Positions 1-12,100 of a stretch of 64,000 nucleotides of DNA are shown in pieces; position 1 is the first letter of the stretch, and each line of letters opens with the position of its first letter. The stretch is from Acanthochlamys bracteata (taxonomy: Eukaryota > Streptophyta > Magnoliopsida > Pandanales > Velloziaceae), in contig CM034144.1 in the NCBI GenBank assembly GCA_019914995.1, positions 5,239,489 to 5,303,488 of the forward strand, read 5' to 3'. The translations under genes and the position numbers were made by a program. Below the pieces are notes generated by a model, which was given only the letters and a program-made list of their open reading frames with translations, made no database searches and was not told where the DNA came from.

Positions 1-184
1 CCGTAGCGGTAGGTAATTTTTCGACCAACACGATAGTCGGCGAATTGCGTCCAACATTTTCAGTCGGCAAACAGTTTACCGATCACGATGGTGCAAATTT
101 CAATCACTGAGTTGCTTTGCCTACGGAAATTAAATAATTGCCGACTGATATTATTAGTTGGTGAAGCTGTTTATTGTAGTAGTG
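1..184 (+). mobile_element. CACTA (En/Spm) transposon, 3' terminal segment
   Basis: The window opens inside the subterminal region of a CACTA transposon. It shows repeated short motifs of the type AGTCGGCAAA and CCGACTGATA and ends in GTAGTAGTG, whose complement begins CACTACTAC. The same subterminal motifs and the same end (GTAATAGTG) recur at about 40110-40527, so these are two members of one family. Only the right end is in view. No transposase is visible here. Confidence 0.75.
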
Positions 185-1598
185 TCAACATAAGATGGAA
201 TTACTTGCGTCTAAGAAGTCATTTACTTATACTTGTCTCTCGCTTATAGACATATTGATTTAAGAGGGCCACTTTTATCTGTACTGTAGATCACATACTG
301 CATCAGCTACTAAAGATTCAATAGCTTTTCATAAGATAAAAGTTGTCAAAAATTATAAATAACAGTTGTTAGGCAGTAGCACTTTTTGTGTAATGATTCA
401 ATGTGAGTCGACATAAATCTTATCAATAGTGCATATTCTCCTCCTTAGTAGATGCTTTCCATCGTCAAAGAGCTTGTACTTTGATACTTATTCTTTCATC
501 ACTGACTTTTCATCTTAATATGAGCACTGTATAATAAAGTTAGTATAGAAACTTTTTTTTTTCAGCAGAAAGATGTTGATTATTGATTATCTTCCTGACT
601 TGCAGATTCTTCTTTTGTGCATATACATCCTCATTTTGTTATAGCAAGGAAGCAGTGTGTATTCTTCTGTCAGCACATGATGATGGTCTTGAAAGATATT
701 CTTGAAAAATATTCTTGAAGAATATTTTTGAAAGATTCTTGAAAGATTTAATTTGTGAGCCGTAGGTAGTCTTTATTCAATCTGGGAAGGTTGTACAGTG
801 ATTCCTGCATGATGATGGTCTTAAAAATGTTGTTAGCATGATTTTAGGAACAATGGTCTGACTGACAATTGCTCTCAGGGCCAATTTATTTTCAGTACAT
901 GCTCCTGCTGTATATAAATTCTCAGAACTTTTCTTGCAGGAATTTGTTAGAGGCTCACCATTTCACAAGAGCTTAGCACTACCTTTACAGTGACATCGTC
1001 AATATCAAAGTTGGATTTCAACCAAGACTCCACAAGTCATTTTTGTACAGCAAATCCAAGGCAGGGATGACATTTATGAGATTAGCTTCATAGATCAAGT
1101 TCATATAGAGCAAACAAAACTAATCTATATACGCGATACATAAGATGTTGGATTAGATTACAAAGTCCGAAATTAAATCTCATGTACAGCTTTTAACTAT
1201 ATACAGCTTTCCTCCTGAAATGTTCTCAAAATTGAATGCAGTTAATTGGCATATATCCACCAAAAGTCATATGAACATGATCTCACTAAAATTGATTTAT
1301 GCAAGAGTGAAATTTAGAAAACACAGAATGTGCAAGGTTTCTGTCAAAAGTCTAGGAAGGATTTTTAACAATCATACTGGATGCATTCTTTCATCAATCA
1401 CATAGTAATCAAAAGATTGAAACATTCTTCCATTCATAACACACAAATCAAAATTTGCTGATTTTTCAATCACTTTCACCATAGTTAGATAGATTTTTCA
1501 AAATAATCAATTCATGAAGAATCATACGCATTTACAAAATTATTTTACAATGTTCAAAATTCATTTCGAAAGAGCAATTCACAAACCAAAAGCATTTT
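185..1598. other. No recognisable gene; AT-rich decayed sequence
   Basis: I see no convincing coding region in this stretch. A short degenerate tandem array of about 12 bp (GATATTCTTGAAA-like) lies near 689-748. The rest is AT-rich sequence with scattered stops in all frames. It may include remains of the minus-strand copia element that is recognisable from about 1990 onward, but no domain can be read here. Confidence 0.4.
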
Positions 1599-1849
1599 GG
1601 CGCAGCTTATGAAAAGCTGCTTTTCAACTTTTCCTCATTTCACGTTTTTCAATAAATATTTTATAAATATATAGAAAATTTATTTAAAAATTTAGAAAGT
1701 GTAGAAAAATTCTACGTAATGAAATCTTTTTATTGCATATTTTTATTATGTTTTTAGAAGTAAAAAAAATAGAGCTCGTTTTTAAAAAAAGACAAGAATA
1801 CCTTTCATTTCAGAAAAGCTCAATTTCATAAGCAATCCCAAACGCCCCC
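1599..1849 (+). mobile_element. MITE family A, copy 1
   Basis: This segment of about 250 bp shares most of its length with 34201-34461 and, inverted, with 42256-42515. Shared internal blocks are TTTTCCTCATTTCA, AAATTTAGAAAGTGTAGAAA and CTTTTTATTGCATATTTTTA. It ends in CAAACGCCCCC, the complement of the family's GGGGGCGTTTG-type terminus. The left end is degraded. It has no coding capacity, as expected for a non-autonomous DNA transposon. Confidence 0.65.
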
Positions 1850-3084
1850 TTATGCATCAAGGAGAAAAGACTATTAGAATCTTGATATATTCCCAAAATT
1901 AACGCAAGGAAGAGTCATTTACCTCTTAGATGAAATCTAATTCTTTTATCACTTTGCTTGCATTACCTGTTGATGATTTCTTATAAAACTCATTGAATGT
2001 GTGCTTGAACGGATGTGGCATAGTTTAAGATGTCCCGGATGTTAGAAGTTTCACAGAAAGTCGATTGTCCAATGCTTCGATTACTGTTGGCTGTTTTGCG
2101 ACAAATTTTCTTTTGAAACATGTGTTTCCTTATTGTCTCTATAGAACCTGCAATAACAGCTGAATCTTTTCTTGGCCCACTGTTAGTCTCATCAGATGCA
2201 ATATAAAAGGATTCATCAACAGTCAAGGTTCCTTTGGAAGCATGCTTTTAGGTGTTATTGAGTAACCAAAACATTTCCCAATAGCATTTACCAAAACTGA
2301 TATTGCATCCAAAATCACAAATTCTAAAACCAACTCCACATAGAATTTATCAAATAAAATTTTTGTTGGCACAAAACTTTAGTAAAATAATATCCACATA
2401 GAATAGGCGTTTTCCAGTGCAAAATCTTCAAATCAGATTTCATAATTCAGATAACATAGCTTCATAATCTTTATGAAACTAACTTGGCAAGCTTCGACAA
2501 CATAAACTAAGATGATGCTAAGCATAGAAACAATTCCAGCAAAAATTCCAAATATTGAAAATCTATTAGGGTTATGGACATCATTGAAATCACTATAAAA
2601 TAGAATTACTTACCTTTACTCGTTGAAAATTTCTTCCAGTAAGAACTTATCTCTTTAGTATCCAAATTTCTTGGTGTCCTAGAGTGTTGTGATCTTGGGA
2701 ATTCTATTTTTATCCAATTTATTTTATTTTTCCTTTTGTTCTTGTGGTTGGAATGATCGGAGATGTGCTTATCTCTATCGTTATCATTGCTTGTAATAGA
2801 GAAGCTGGATGGGCTAGCTTGCAAACCAACAGACTGTTTACAAGTAAGGTAGTTAGTGGTTCTAGTAAATGAATCTTCATTTACCTCATTCGCAAGATAA
2901 TTATTCTCATGAGGATCAAGCTACTTTTTCCTTTCTTCTGAATAGGGGCTCGTTTGAGTTGAACATGATTTCTGGCTTGTCTTTTCTTTGAACTGGTCTA
3001 GTAATGCACTTGGTGAAAATAAATTAGTAAGAACTTGATAAGTAGCTAACCTAAGAAAAGAAAATTAAACTTCATTGTTCCCCC

Positions 3085-3300
3085 ATCCACTTAACATATA
3101 AGGGATTATTTATAACTAGTTAAAGAGTCCTGCTTCCTATTAGAACTCTAACTAAATTAGCGAGCTAAATAAGAGTTCTTTTTCTAAGAGAACTCTTCCT
3201 AAGAATTAAAACTGAGAACTATTCCCAAGAAGTAAAACAATTTCAATACAATTGAAATACTAGAGTCCTAATAGAACTCAATTATTCTGCTACCCCCAAA
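3085..3300 (-). mobile_element. LTR-like promoter segment (low confidence)
   Basis: On the minus strand this segment has a palindrome around ATTTCAATACAATTGAAAT followed by a TATA-like GTTATAAATAATCCC. The same arrangement (palindromic TTTCAATTTAATTGAAA, then CTATAAATAAAG) occurs at 48840-48900. The two could be regulatory parts of related LTRs. Neither has defined ends. Confidence 0.25.
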
Positions 3301-4071
3301 GTGGTGCATTGCTAAGCATGTTATACAATCCTTGTTATGTGCATCCTGGGCAAGAGAGGCACTTATTTGCTGGAAGCCTCGTGCGACGAGGTCTTTGCAG
3401 GTTGCTATCTTCCTGCAATGCATATGACTTGGTGGTTGCAGTGACTTTGGTCAGCTCATCGAGCAGGAAATTGCATCTTGATTTTAGTTCCTCATTGGTG
3501 CTTTGCAGCTCAATGATCTTAGCATACTTTCGGAAGTTGGAGCATAGATAGAGTTACAGCCATTTGAATGTTTATCAGAGAGGTGACCTAATACTAATTC
3601 TTGCAGTCTTCAATTTGATTTAGTTAGATTTTTATTCACAACTTGCAATGCATACATTTTAATTGTCATATGATCATAATCAGTATGCAAAGATCTTTTA
3701 TAGCATTTGTTTTATCTTCAGGCACATCCTTAAGTGTTATTGCTCCTTTAGTTAGCATACCATTCTTATCCTTGAGCTCAGGCATGCAATGGTTCATAAT
3801 TCTGTTTGTGCTCTGTACATCTACGTATTTCATATACCATTTATCAAAAGCTTTTTGCAAATCTGTATTTAAATTATCACTTTCAGATGGGCTTATCTGA
3901 AAGATATTCCCTGTTGGCCATCAAACAAAAGTTTATCTCTTCCTGCTAGTCGGCTTTTAATTCACTATTGTCTGGTGAAGTTATGTCTTCAGTACTCGTA
4001 GCAAGCATTGTTTCCTTCTTCCTCTTATCCTTGCGTCTGCTCTGTTTCCTCCTGCCTTGGTTGTCTTTTAC

Positions 4072-4886
4072 TAGAGATGGCAATTTGGATCGGTGGGTTG
4101 GTTTCGGGTCGACTTATTTAATAATTAGATCAAATTCGTTCAATTTTAACTCAACCAATAAATTTATACGGATCAAAATTGTCAACTCTAGCCCAACTTA
4201 TTAATAACCGGATCAATTTTGGGACCTATTTAATAATTAAAATTATTAATTATTAATTATATATTTTTAACTTTACTTAAATTATAAGATTAGTTGTAAT
4301 GAATGTGTACGATATTTTTAGTAACAAGATGTAGTGAATGCCGTCAAACTGTGTATTCTTTAGTATCTTCATCGATTCTAAAAATATCCGAAAAAACTTT
4401 ACCTTTATTTTTATCTTTCGAAAATATGTGGTGACAGCTGAAATTTTATGATTACAAATATATAGTAATAATTTCGATAAAAATTTTAATTAACATAGCT
4501 ATCTAACAAACTTTTGATAAAACTTTTTATATGAAATCTAAATTCGTCATTACAGAAATACCTATATAGTAACACTTTTGATAATATTATAATTCTTATC
4601 TTACACTATTTTACTAAGATATAAAAATAACGATTAGTTATAAATACTATATAATTTAATAATTTATAAATTACTATTATTGATTATTTTTATTGCCAAT
4701 ATTTTAATAGATGGCAATTCGGATTGGTGGGTGAATTTTGGATTAACCCAGATCGACATATTAAAATTTGTTCAATCCTAGTCCAACCCATATATTTATT
4801 TGGATCAGATTTTCTAATCCTAACTATAATTATATGGGTCGATTTCGACTTGCGTTTTCAAATCGGGTCATATATTGTCACCCCTA
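4072..4886. mobile_element. Non-autonomous hAT transposon with 8-bp TSD
   Basis: The element is flanked by perfect 8-bp direct repeats TCTTTTAC at 4064-4071 and 4887-4894. Its ends, TAGAGATGGCAA and (complement of the right end) TAGGGGTGACAA, are imperfect terminal inverted repeats. An 8-bp duplication with TAGGGGTGGCAA-like ends is the signature of the hAT superfamily. The body is AT-rich and non-coding, with GGATCGGGTC-type motifs shared with 63209-63713. A second AGATGGCAATTCGG start lies inside near 4708, suggesting a nested or dimeric structure. It is inserted in the older copia fossil. Confidence 0.85.
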
Positions 4887-5634
4887 TCTTTTACAATCGG
4901 TATGCTTCTCTATTTCTTGTTCTTTCTTAAGCATTCCTAAACCTATTTGTTAGATAAACAATGTCATTTTTATCATCAGATAAATTATCACTTATCTGTA
5001 TATAGGTTGTTGTCAATGTTGTACTTTGTGGTTGACTATCTACGTTTCTTTGAGGAGCACCTTCCCAATCGTGTTACTTGCGAATTCGTACAGTGACATT
5101 TCAGCTAGACTTTGGTCTTCCCCAATGGCTACTTCTTTGGAAGTTTGTATGATGGTTGCTAATTCATTGGTATTGAAAATTTCACGATTGTGCATCAACA
5201 ATCTTGCATGTATTTCTTTTCATGCTGACATTCCTTTGTGTATATCTCAGAATTGATCTCAAATTTTTTAGCTATGCTATATTTATATATGTGATTGATT
5301 CATTAGTATCTAAAGCACAGTAAAGTAGTTCATAACACAGGCATTCACTGTGGTAGAGCATTCATCATCTTTAGCGTATTCAGAGGGATCCTATGGTATA
5401 GATTCTCCATTTGCATCAATTTTAAAGGGCAACCCTGATCATCCCTAATGATTTCCCTTAAGAATCAATCATGGGCTTGGATAAAGGCCAAGTCCTCCAA
5501 CATCTATAATTTGTTCCACCGGAAAATGTTGTCGGTTTAGATATCATCTCTTGCAATAGAAATAAGGTTAGGCTTTGGATCTTTTACCTTAAGGTTGTAA
5601 GACTTTCTTTTCGAAAGCATACTCTGATACTAAT

Positions 5635-5911
5635 TGTTGGTCAAATCTGCACAACCAACTCAAGAGTAGAAGAGTGAATTGAATTGGTAGCAATTAATAT
5701 AGTTTTAGTTCACATAAAGAAAAGACAAGTCCTTTTCAACAATGATTTAACAATGCCACTTTTGTTACAAGGAAGTTCTTATACAACCAAGACACTACCA
5801 AATGCAAACAATTTGCAACTGTAACCAAGGGAAGTCCTATTTTCCCTTTACAAGCTGGAAGCATCACATAGTACTGATGTTGTTTTCGACGTCACACATA
5901 TAGTTCTTACA
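5635..5911 (-). repeat. Probable 5' LTR of the minus-strand copia fossil
   Basis: On the minus strand this segment begins TGTAAGAACTATATG and ends ATTTGACCAACA, so it has TG...CA ends. A tRNA-Met-type primer site (TTAGTATCAGAGT) follows directly, and gag-like sequence lies beyond that. The outer boundary is a guess from the TG dinucleotide, because no second LTR was found for comparison. Confidence 0.45.
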
Positions 5912-6036
5912 TATTATAGCAACTAAAATTGCCAAAATTAAAAGTCCAGAGGAATAACATAGCCACATTAAGGCTGGACCATAGAGCTACAAGAAAGATC
6001 ACCAAGGCAAAAGGAGCAACAACTAGAGTCTTTGGA

Positions 6037-6186
6037 TCATGGCGAACTCCACAGCTTTGAGGTAGTTGAATTCTGCCTCACAAGAGGAACCAGTGATTGT
6101 GCTACATCAGCCATCAAAGGCCTATAATCAGTCTTAGATTAGACACACATTGTTGTGCCAGCAGCCACTTGCACTACGTCTTCCAT
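6037..6186 (-). pseudogene. Receptor-like kinase C-terminal fragment (broken)
   Basis: The minus strand encodes a short stretch that matches the last part of a plant Ser/Thr protein kinase domain: MEDVVQVAAGTTMCV, a stop, then SKTDYRPLMADVAQSLVPLV and a tail ending SKLWSSP. The RPLMADV motif with the preceding MCV is the typical subdomain XI of receptor-like cytoplasmic kinases, where an Arg in this position closes the fold. An in-frame TAA replaces the expected Gln after MCV. No upstream catalytic exons are present. It is a truncated pseudogene, lying between a copia LTR and the Athila element. Confidence 0.65.
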
Positions 6187-6277
6187 TGAATATTTCCAAA
6201 TCTGATCACTTACATGTTCTGAATGGATTCCACCTTTTCCATTTGCTTTACCTTGACCCATTCAATAGCTACAAACA

Positions 6278-6395
6278 ATAACAGTATGCATAGCAATAAT
6301 AATAACAAAGCATAGCAATGCAATCCAAAACAGTGAGCACCTATAAAGCATGCATAGCAATAACAACAACAAAGCATAGCAATGCAATGCAACAT
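6278..6395. repeat. Imperfect tandem repeat (CATAGCAATAAYAAYAACAAAG)
   Basis: Two copies of a unit of about 65 bp, each containing GCATAGCAATAA, AACAAAGCATAGCAATGCAA and related words, lie in tandem just before the left flank of the Athila element. The repeat creates long, low-complexity open frames that I do not regard as genes. Confidence 0.6.
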
Positions 6396-6488
6396 AAAAA
6401 AAAGAAAGTTGCAGCTCTGTTTGCATCAAAACAGTGAGCTTCAAGCATTCAGATGCATGCTAACTATTTCAGCTCAAACAGACGCATG

Positions 6489-7796
6489 TGGTGTGGCTAA
6501 AATCACCTAAGAAGATTCTATCCTAGTTTATCCCGCAAGTGCACGGTTGTCGCCTACCGTATAGCAAATAACAGGTTCGATCTATAGGGACTGATGTTAA
6601 CTCTAACTCAAAACTAATCTCATAAAATATATAATAGGATGGAGATTTTTAATTAAACTACAAATATGTATGAAAATCAAATAGTAATAATAATAAAAAT
6701 AAAACTTTTAGAAATAGAGGAGATAAGATAACTGAAATTTCAAAATCTACCACTAGTGTCTATTGTTTGAATTCTTAATCAAGTGTGAGTTTTATTATTG
6801 ACTAATGTGAAGATTTCGTACCTAATACTTTGGTCCAGTCCTTAGGTCAAATTTCAATTATGATCCTAACTTTGGTCCAGTTTAGAATCACCTATCTCTT
6901 ATTTATTCTAACTTCGGTCTAGTACAGAATTAAACAAGAGATGCATTAAAAATTGCGAAATCAGAAATCATGCAATCATATTCTCTTTGGTCCAGAAAAT
7001 ACTAATCACAGTTATTAATCCTAAGCTCTTTTATTATGTTTCGATTGGTCATCACAAACATAATTAGACAAATAATTCAAATTTCAAACTCAAAATTGAT
7101 CAAGCATTTAAATTCACAACTCACAAAATATTCAACAATTATTAATCACAATAATGTTTAAGAATCCAAACAATTTCACTAAGGTTTCATTTCAAAATTT
7201 CAGTCAAAATGTTTAGCTACCCATAGAAATAATACAAGCAATAAAATTTATTGAGATAAATAGGAAAAAGAAAGAAAATCAAATCTGGTTGGTTGTTGCT
7301 TTGTCCGCCGTCAAGCTCTGCCCCCTTCCTCGGCCTTTAATTTCCTCTCCTTTCTTCCTCTCTTTTCTTTCTCTGGTTTCTTTCCCCCCCTTCTTGCTGT
7401 CTCCAGCCGCCAGGAAGAAAAAATTTCTTGTTTTTTTCTTCATGTAGGGATGAGGGATGAGATTCAGGCTTTCATTGGCTCACGTGGGAGCATTTATTGA
7501 GAAGGTCATTGGAGTTATAATCATCTACTTTGTATCTCATAATTTTAGTCCACTGAGCATTTGATGTTGGGCCTAATAGATAGCAAAGCCCATATGACTT
7601 AATCATTTATATTTTCTTTGCTGCTCCAAATCTTCAACTCTTTGCCTTTAGTCTCATTAGCTCTTCTACATTTGTTCAACTTGTCTTCATTATCTAACAT
7701 CCAAAAAAATGTAAGAAAATTTTAGCTCATTAATAAATAAATTAATATATAATCATGACCAAAATATTATTATAAAGCATATAATTATATTTATCA
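6489..7796 (-). repeat. 3' LTR of the Athila element
   Basis: Its plus-strand left end is TGGTGTGGCTAAAATC and its right end ATATTTATCA, matching the other LTR at 14654-15988. The adjoining plus-strand sequence AAATACCCCCAAAC is, on the element's strand, a GTTTGGGGGTATTT polypurine tract. The copy is slightly shorter than the 5' LTR, with a few small indels, including one of about 30 bp. Confidence 0.92.
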
Positions 7797-7808
7797 AATA
7801 CCCCCAAA
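7797..7808 (-). other. Polypurine tract of the Athila element
   Basis: On the minus strand this reads TTTGGGGGTATT directly before the LTR start TGATAAATAT. That is where plus-strand priming is expected in Ty3/gypsy elements. Confidence 0.8.
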
Positions 7809-9147
7809 CTTAAACTTTTGCTAGTGCTCGAGCAAAATAATTAAAATGCATACCAAACTTCCACAAATTATTCTCATAGAATTTATTTTTACGCAAAACT
7901 TAATCAATCATAAATTATAAAGAATATTCTAAGCCTAATGCTCAAGTCAACACCATCTACAAACTCCCATAAATGCGTTGTACGACAAGCAAATCAACTC
8001 AATCCTCGCATTCAAAAAACACGTGCAACATACTAGAAGAAAGTTTAGAGTTCAAAGTCCATAAGTTCGTTCAGAAATTATCTCTCCACTGCTCATACAA
8101 TTGTTAGAGAGTCACAAAGTTATTTCAAAGGTTGTAATGAATGCAATCAAACTTATGAAATAGTTAAAACACAAAAAAGTCAAGAGTATTTTTAAGAAAA
8201 GAACAAAGTATACTCGAGCTTTTTATTTTTTATTTTTTTAAACCTTATACTTTTGGATGACTCTTTGACAGCTCTGTCTCTCAACTATCCCTAACAATTG
8301 AAAACAAAACAATACAACACAAGAAAATATTAAGATCAACTCTAAGTCTCGTATTGCATGGTGATAGATATCGTCACTTGTTACGGATTATGAAATTAAA
8401 ATGCTCTATAAAGTGTATTCAATTGCACTGTCTAGAATAGCAAAAGAATTTTATCAACTCGCTTATACACAATACTATTCAAAAGAAGAAAATAGACTTA
8501 CGTGACAAGAACATTAGACAAACAAACTCAATATTAATTATGATCTCAAAAGCTATGTTAGAAAAAGAGTTCAAATTCATCATTGAAAAAAAAATTGGAA
8601 GAAAGGCTATCAATTAGAATGTTTATCATTGCACAAGATTTGACTTTCTATCTCCCCCAAGCTTACATCTAACATTGTCCTCAATGTTCAATGAATAGAA
8701 TAATCAAGCATTAATGTAAAAATGAAAGAATGTAAGACTTAGGTCGTAAGAAAGACTCCCCTGATTGTGTTTGCATGATTTGTATCTTCTTGAGCTCACT
8801 CTTCTTTATAAACCTGCTACCTACATGTTTGCTTTTGAATAGAATTTGCAGCTTCAGTCACCACCCATGCAGCAACAATATAGCTTTTTCTTTGTTGTGC
8901 AGCAGTCTGAGCTTTCCTCTATTCCATTTGCTTTTGGTGTTGTTCTTGTTGCCAGAATTTTTGAGTCATCCAAAATTCCCGTAGCTATCATCTATAGGAA
9001 TTATTTCCTTCTAAACACCTTCTCCCGGAAAGCCAGTCCTAAATAAAACAAGAATAAAACTACAACTGAATTCAAATCATTAAAAATTATTGGGTTGCCT
9101 CCCAAATAGCGCTAAGTTTAACGTCTTCAGCCAGACGGAAGCATTTT
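7809..9147 (-). other. Non-coding 3' region of the Athila element
   Basis: This 1.3-kb stretch lies between the integrase end and the polypurine tract. Some Athila elements carry an env-like gene at this position. I see no long frame or membrane-protein-like tract here, so this copy either lacks it or has lost it. Confidence 0.55.
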
Positions 9148-12100
9148 CTAGAGATAAATGAGATCTAACAACTTAAAAGTTGCTTCATCATTTATATAGA
9201 AAGTAGTTTCTAGATATGGTTTCAAACGATGCCCATTAACTTTGAATTGCATTCCAGATTGTAAATCCCTAATTTCTACAGCTCCATGAGGAAAAACTTC
9301 AATAACCTCATAGGGTACATACCATCTAGATTTAAGCTTTCCTGGAAAAAGCTTCAATCTTGAATTATATAACAAGACCTTTTGCCCACATTCAAATGAT
9401 TTTCTTAATAATGTCTTATCATGCAATGCTTTGGTTCTATCCTTATAAATCTTAGTATTCTCATATGCCTCGTTTTGAATTTCTTCTAACTCACTTAATT
9501 ACAATTTTCTAACATTTCCAGCTTCTTGAAGGTCAAAGTTGAGTTTTTTAATGGCCCAATAAGCTTCATGTTCTAACTCAACAGTGAGATGACAAGTTTT
9601 TTCATAGACCAAACGATAAGGAGACATTTCTATAGGAGTTTTGTAAGCTGTTTTATAAGCCCACAAAGCATCATTAAGTTTTAAAACTCAGTCTTTTCTA
9701 TTCGATTATACAGTTTTTTCCAAGATATGCTTAATCTCCCTACTTGACACTTCTACTTGACCACTAGTTTGAGGGTGATAAGGCGTAGCCACTTTATGAG
9801 TTATATTATATTTCTTCATCAAGGTTTCAAATGGCTTATTACAAAAATGAGATCCACCATCACTAATTATAGCTCTAAGTGTACCAAAACGTGAAAAGAT
9901 AAAATCTTTCAAAAATTTCAGCACTACCTTATGGTCATTAGATCTACAAGCTGTAGCTTCAATCCATTTGGAAATATAGTCAACTGCAACTAAGATATAG
10001 AGATAGCCAAAAGAAATAGGAAAAGGTCCCATGAAATCTATACCCCAAACATCAAACAATTCAATCACTAAAATATTAGTAAGAGGCATTTGATTTCTAA
10101 AAGAAATATTTCTCATTCTTTGACACCTATCACAAAATTTACAAAAATTATAAGCATCTTTAAACAAAGTTGGCCAAAAGAATCCACTCTGTAATACTTT
10201 TGCTGCAGTTTTCTTAGCTCCAAAATATCCTCCACATGCATAAGAATGACAAAATTTGAGGATACTCAAAAACTCACTCTCTGGAACACATCTCCTAATA
10301 ATTTGATCAGAATAATGTTTGAACAAGTAATGATCATTTCAAAAATAATACTTAGCATCAGCTTGCAACTTTTTCTGCTCTTGTCTAGATTTGTCCTTAG
10401 GCAACATATTGGTGACCAAATAATTTACTATATCAGCATACCAAGGTATAACTTCAATAGTGAATAATTGCTCATCAGAAAACCTCTCAGATAATGGCAT
10501 ATGCATTCCTAAGTTATTACCTTCATAGGACAATTGAGACAAATGGTCAGCTACAACATTTTCTGCTCCTTTCTTATCTCTAATCTCTATATCAAACTCT
10601 TGCAACAATAGAATCCACCTGATCAATCTAGGCTTAGCATCTTTCTTAGTCATAAGATATCTAATTGCTGCATGATCTGAAAAAATTATTATCTTGTAGC
10701 CAATCAAGTACGACCTAAACTTCTCTAAAGCAAATACCACAGCTAAAAACTCCTTTTCAGTAGTGTAATAATTTACTTGAGCTTCATTAAGTGTGCGGCT
10801 TGCATAATATATGGCATGCAGTCGTTTATTCACTCTTTGCCCTAACACAGCTCCTATAGCATAATCAGAGGCATCACACATGATTTCAAAGGGCAAATTC
10901 CAATCAGGGGGCATTATAATGGGAGCTGTTGTGAGTTTAGTCTTAAGTAACTTGAAAGCATCCAAACAATCTTGATTAAAATCAAAGTCCGTGTCCTTTG
11001 CTAACAAATTACATAAAGGTCTAGTGATTTTGGAAAAATCTTGAATAAATCTTCTATAAAAGCTAGCATGTACCAAAAAAGACCTAACTTATTTCACATT
11101 GGTAGGAGGTGGAAGATTTGAAATAATATCAATCTTCGCCTTATCCACCTCTATACCTTCTTGGGAGATAATATGTCCAAGAACAATGCATCTCCGAACC
11201 ATGAAGTGGCACTTCTCCCAATTCAAAACCAAGTTAGTTTATTGACATATTTTCAACACTAAAGAGAGGTTATCTAAATAATCATCAAAATCAGATCCAA
11301 AGACTGAAAAATCATCCATAAATACCTCTATAATCTTTTCTACCATGTCGGAAAAGATTGCCATCATGCAACGCTGAAAAGTAGCAGGTGCATTGCATAA
11401 ACCAAATGGCATGCGTCTATATGCATAAGTTCCATAAGGACAAGTGAAGGTAGTTTTCTCTTGATCCTCTAGAGCTATAGGAATTTGGTTCTATCCAGAA
11501 TATCCATCTAAGAAGCAATAGTACCTATGGCTAGCTAATCTCTCAAGCATTTGATCAATAAATGGTAAAGAAAAATGGTCTTTTTGTGACACTATTAAGC
11601 TTTCTATAATCAATACAAACCCGCCAGCCAGTCACTAATCTCGTGGGCACTAACTCATTACTATCACTTTTTACCACTGTAACCCCATACTTCTTTGGTA
11701 CCACATGTATAGGACTCACCCACTTCAAGTCTGAGATAGGATAAATAACTCCCATGTCTAAAAGTTTCATCACCTCAGTTTTTACCACTTCTTTCATGTT
11801 GGGATTAAGTCTCCTTTGAGCATCACGATGAGGTTTAGCATCATCTTCTAATAAAATTCGATGCATACACCTAGTAGGGCTAATTCCCTTAATGTCAGCT
11901 ATAGTCCAACCAATCGCAGTCTTATGCTCTCTCAATACTCGAACTAATTTTTCTTCTTCTATAGTGTCAAGGTCAGATGCAATAATAACAGGAAGAGTTT
12001 CATGATCTTTAAGATATGCATATTTTAGATTAGTAGGTAATGTTTTCAACTAAATCTTTGGGGCTTCTATAATAGATGGAACCAACTTATTACTTGAAAG

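Larger units (their letters stand above)
1990..5634 (-). mobile_element. Decayed Ty1/copia element, minus strand
   Basis: Reading the minus strand downward from 5634 there is a primer-site-like sequence (TTAGTATCAGAGT, close to the initiator-Met tRNA site). A gag-like tract follows at about 5560-5340, with a GGTNYRCW motif that matches the start of copia gag proteins. Coiled-coil-rich gag remains lie near 3550-3310. At 2226-1990 is a linker resembling the segment before the reverse transcriptase in the other copia element here. It is a fossil with many breaks, interrupted by a hAT element (4072-4886) and probably by other insertions. The far LTR was not found. Its poor preservation suggests it is old. 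Confidence 0.55.

Noticed and set aside
6210-6444. Cys/Leu/Tyr-rich minus-strand frames
   Set aside because: They are produced by the tandem low-complexity repeat at 6278-6395. The composition is not protein-like.
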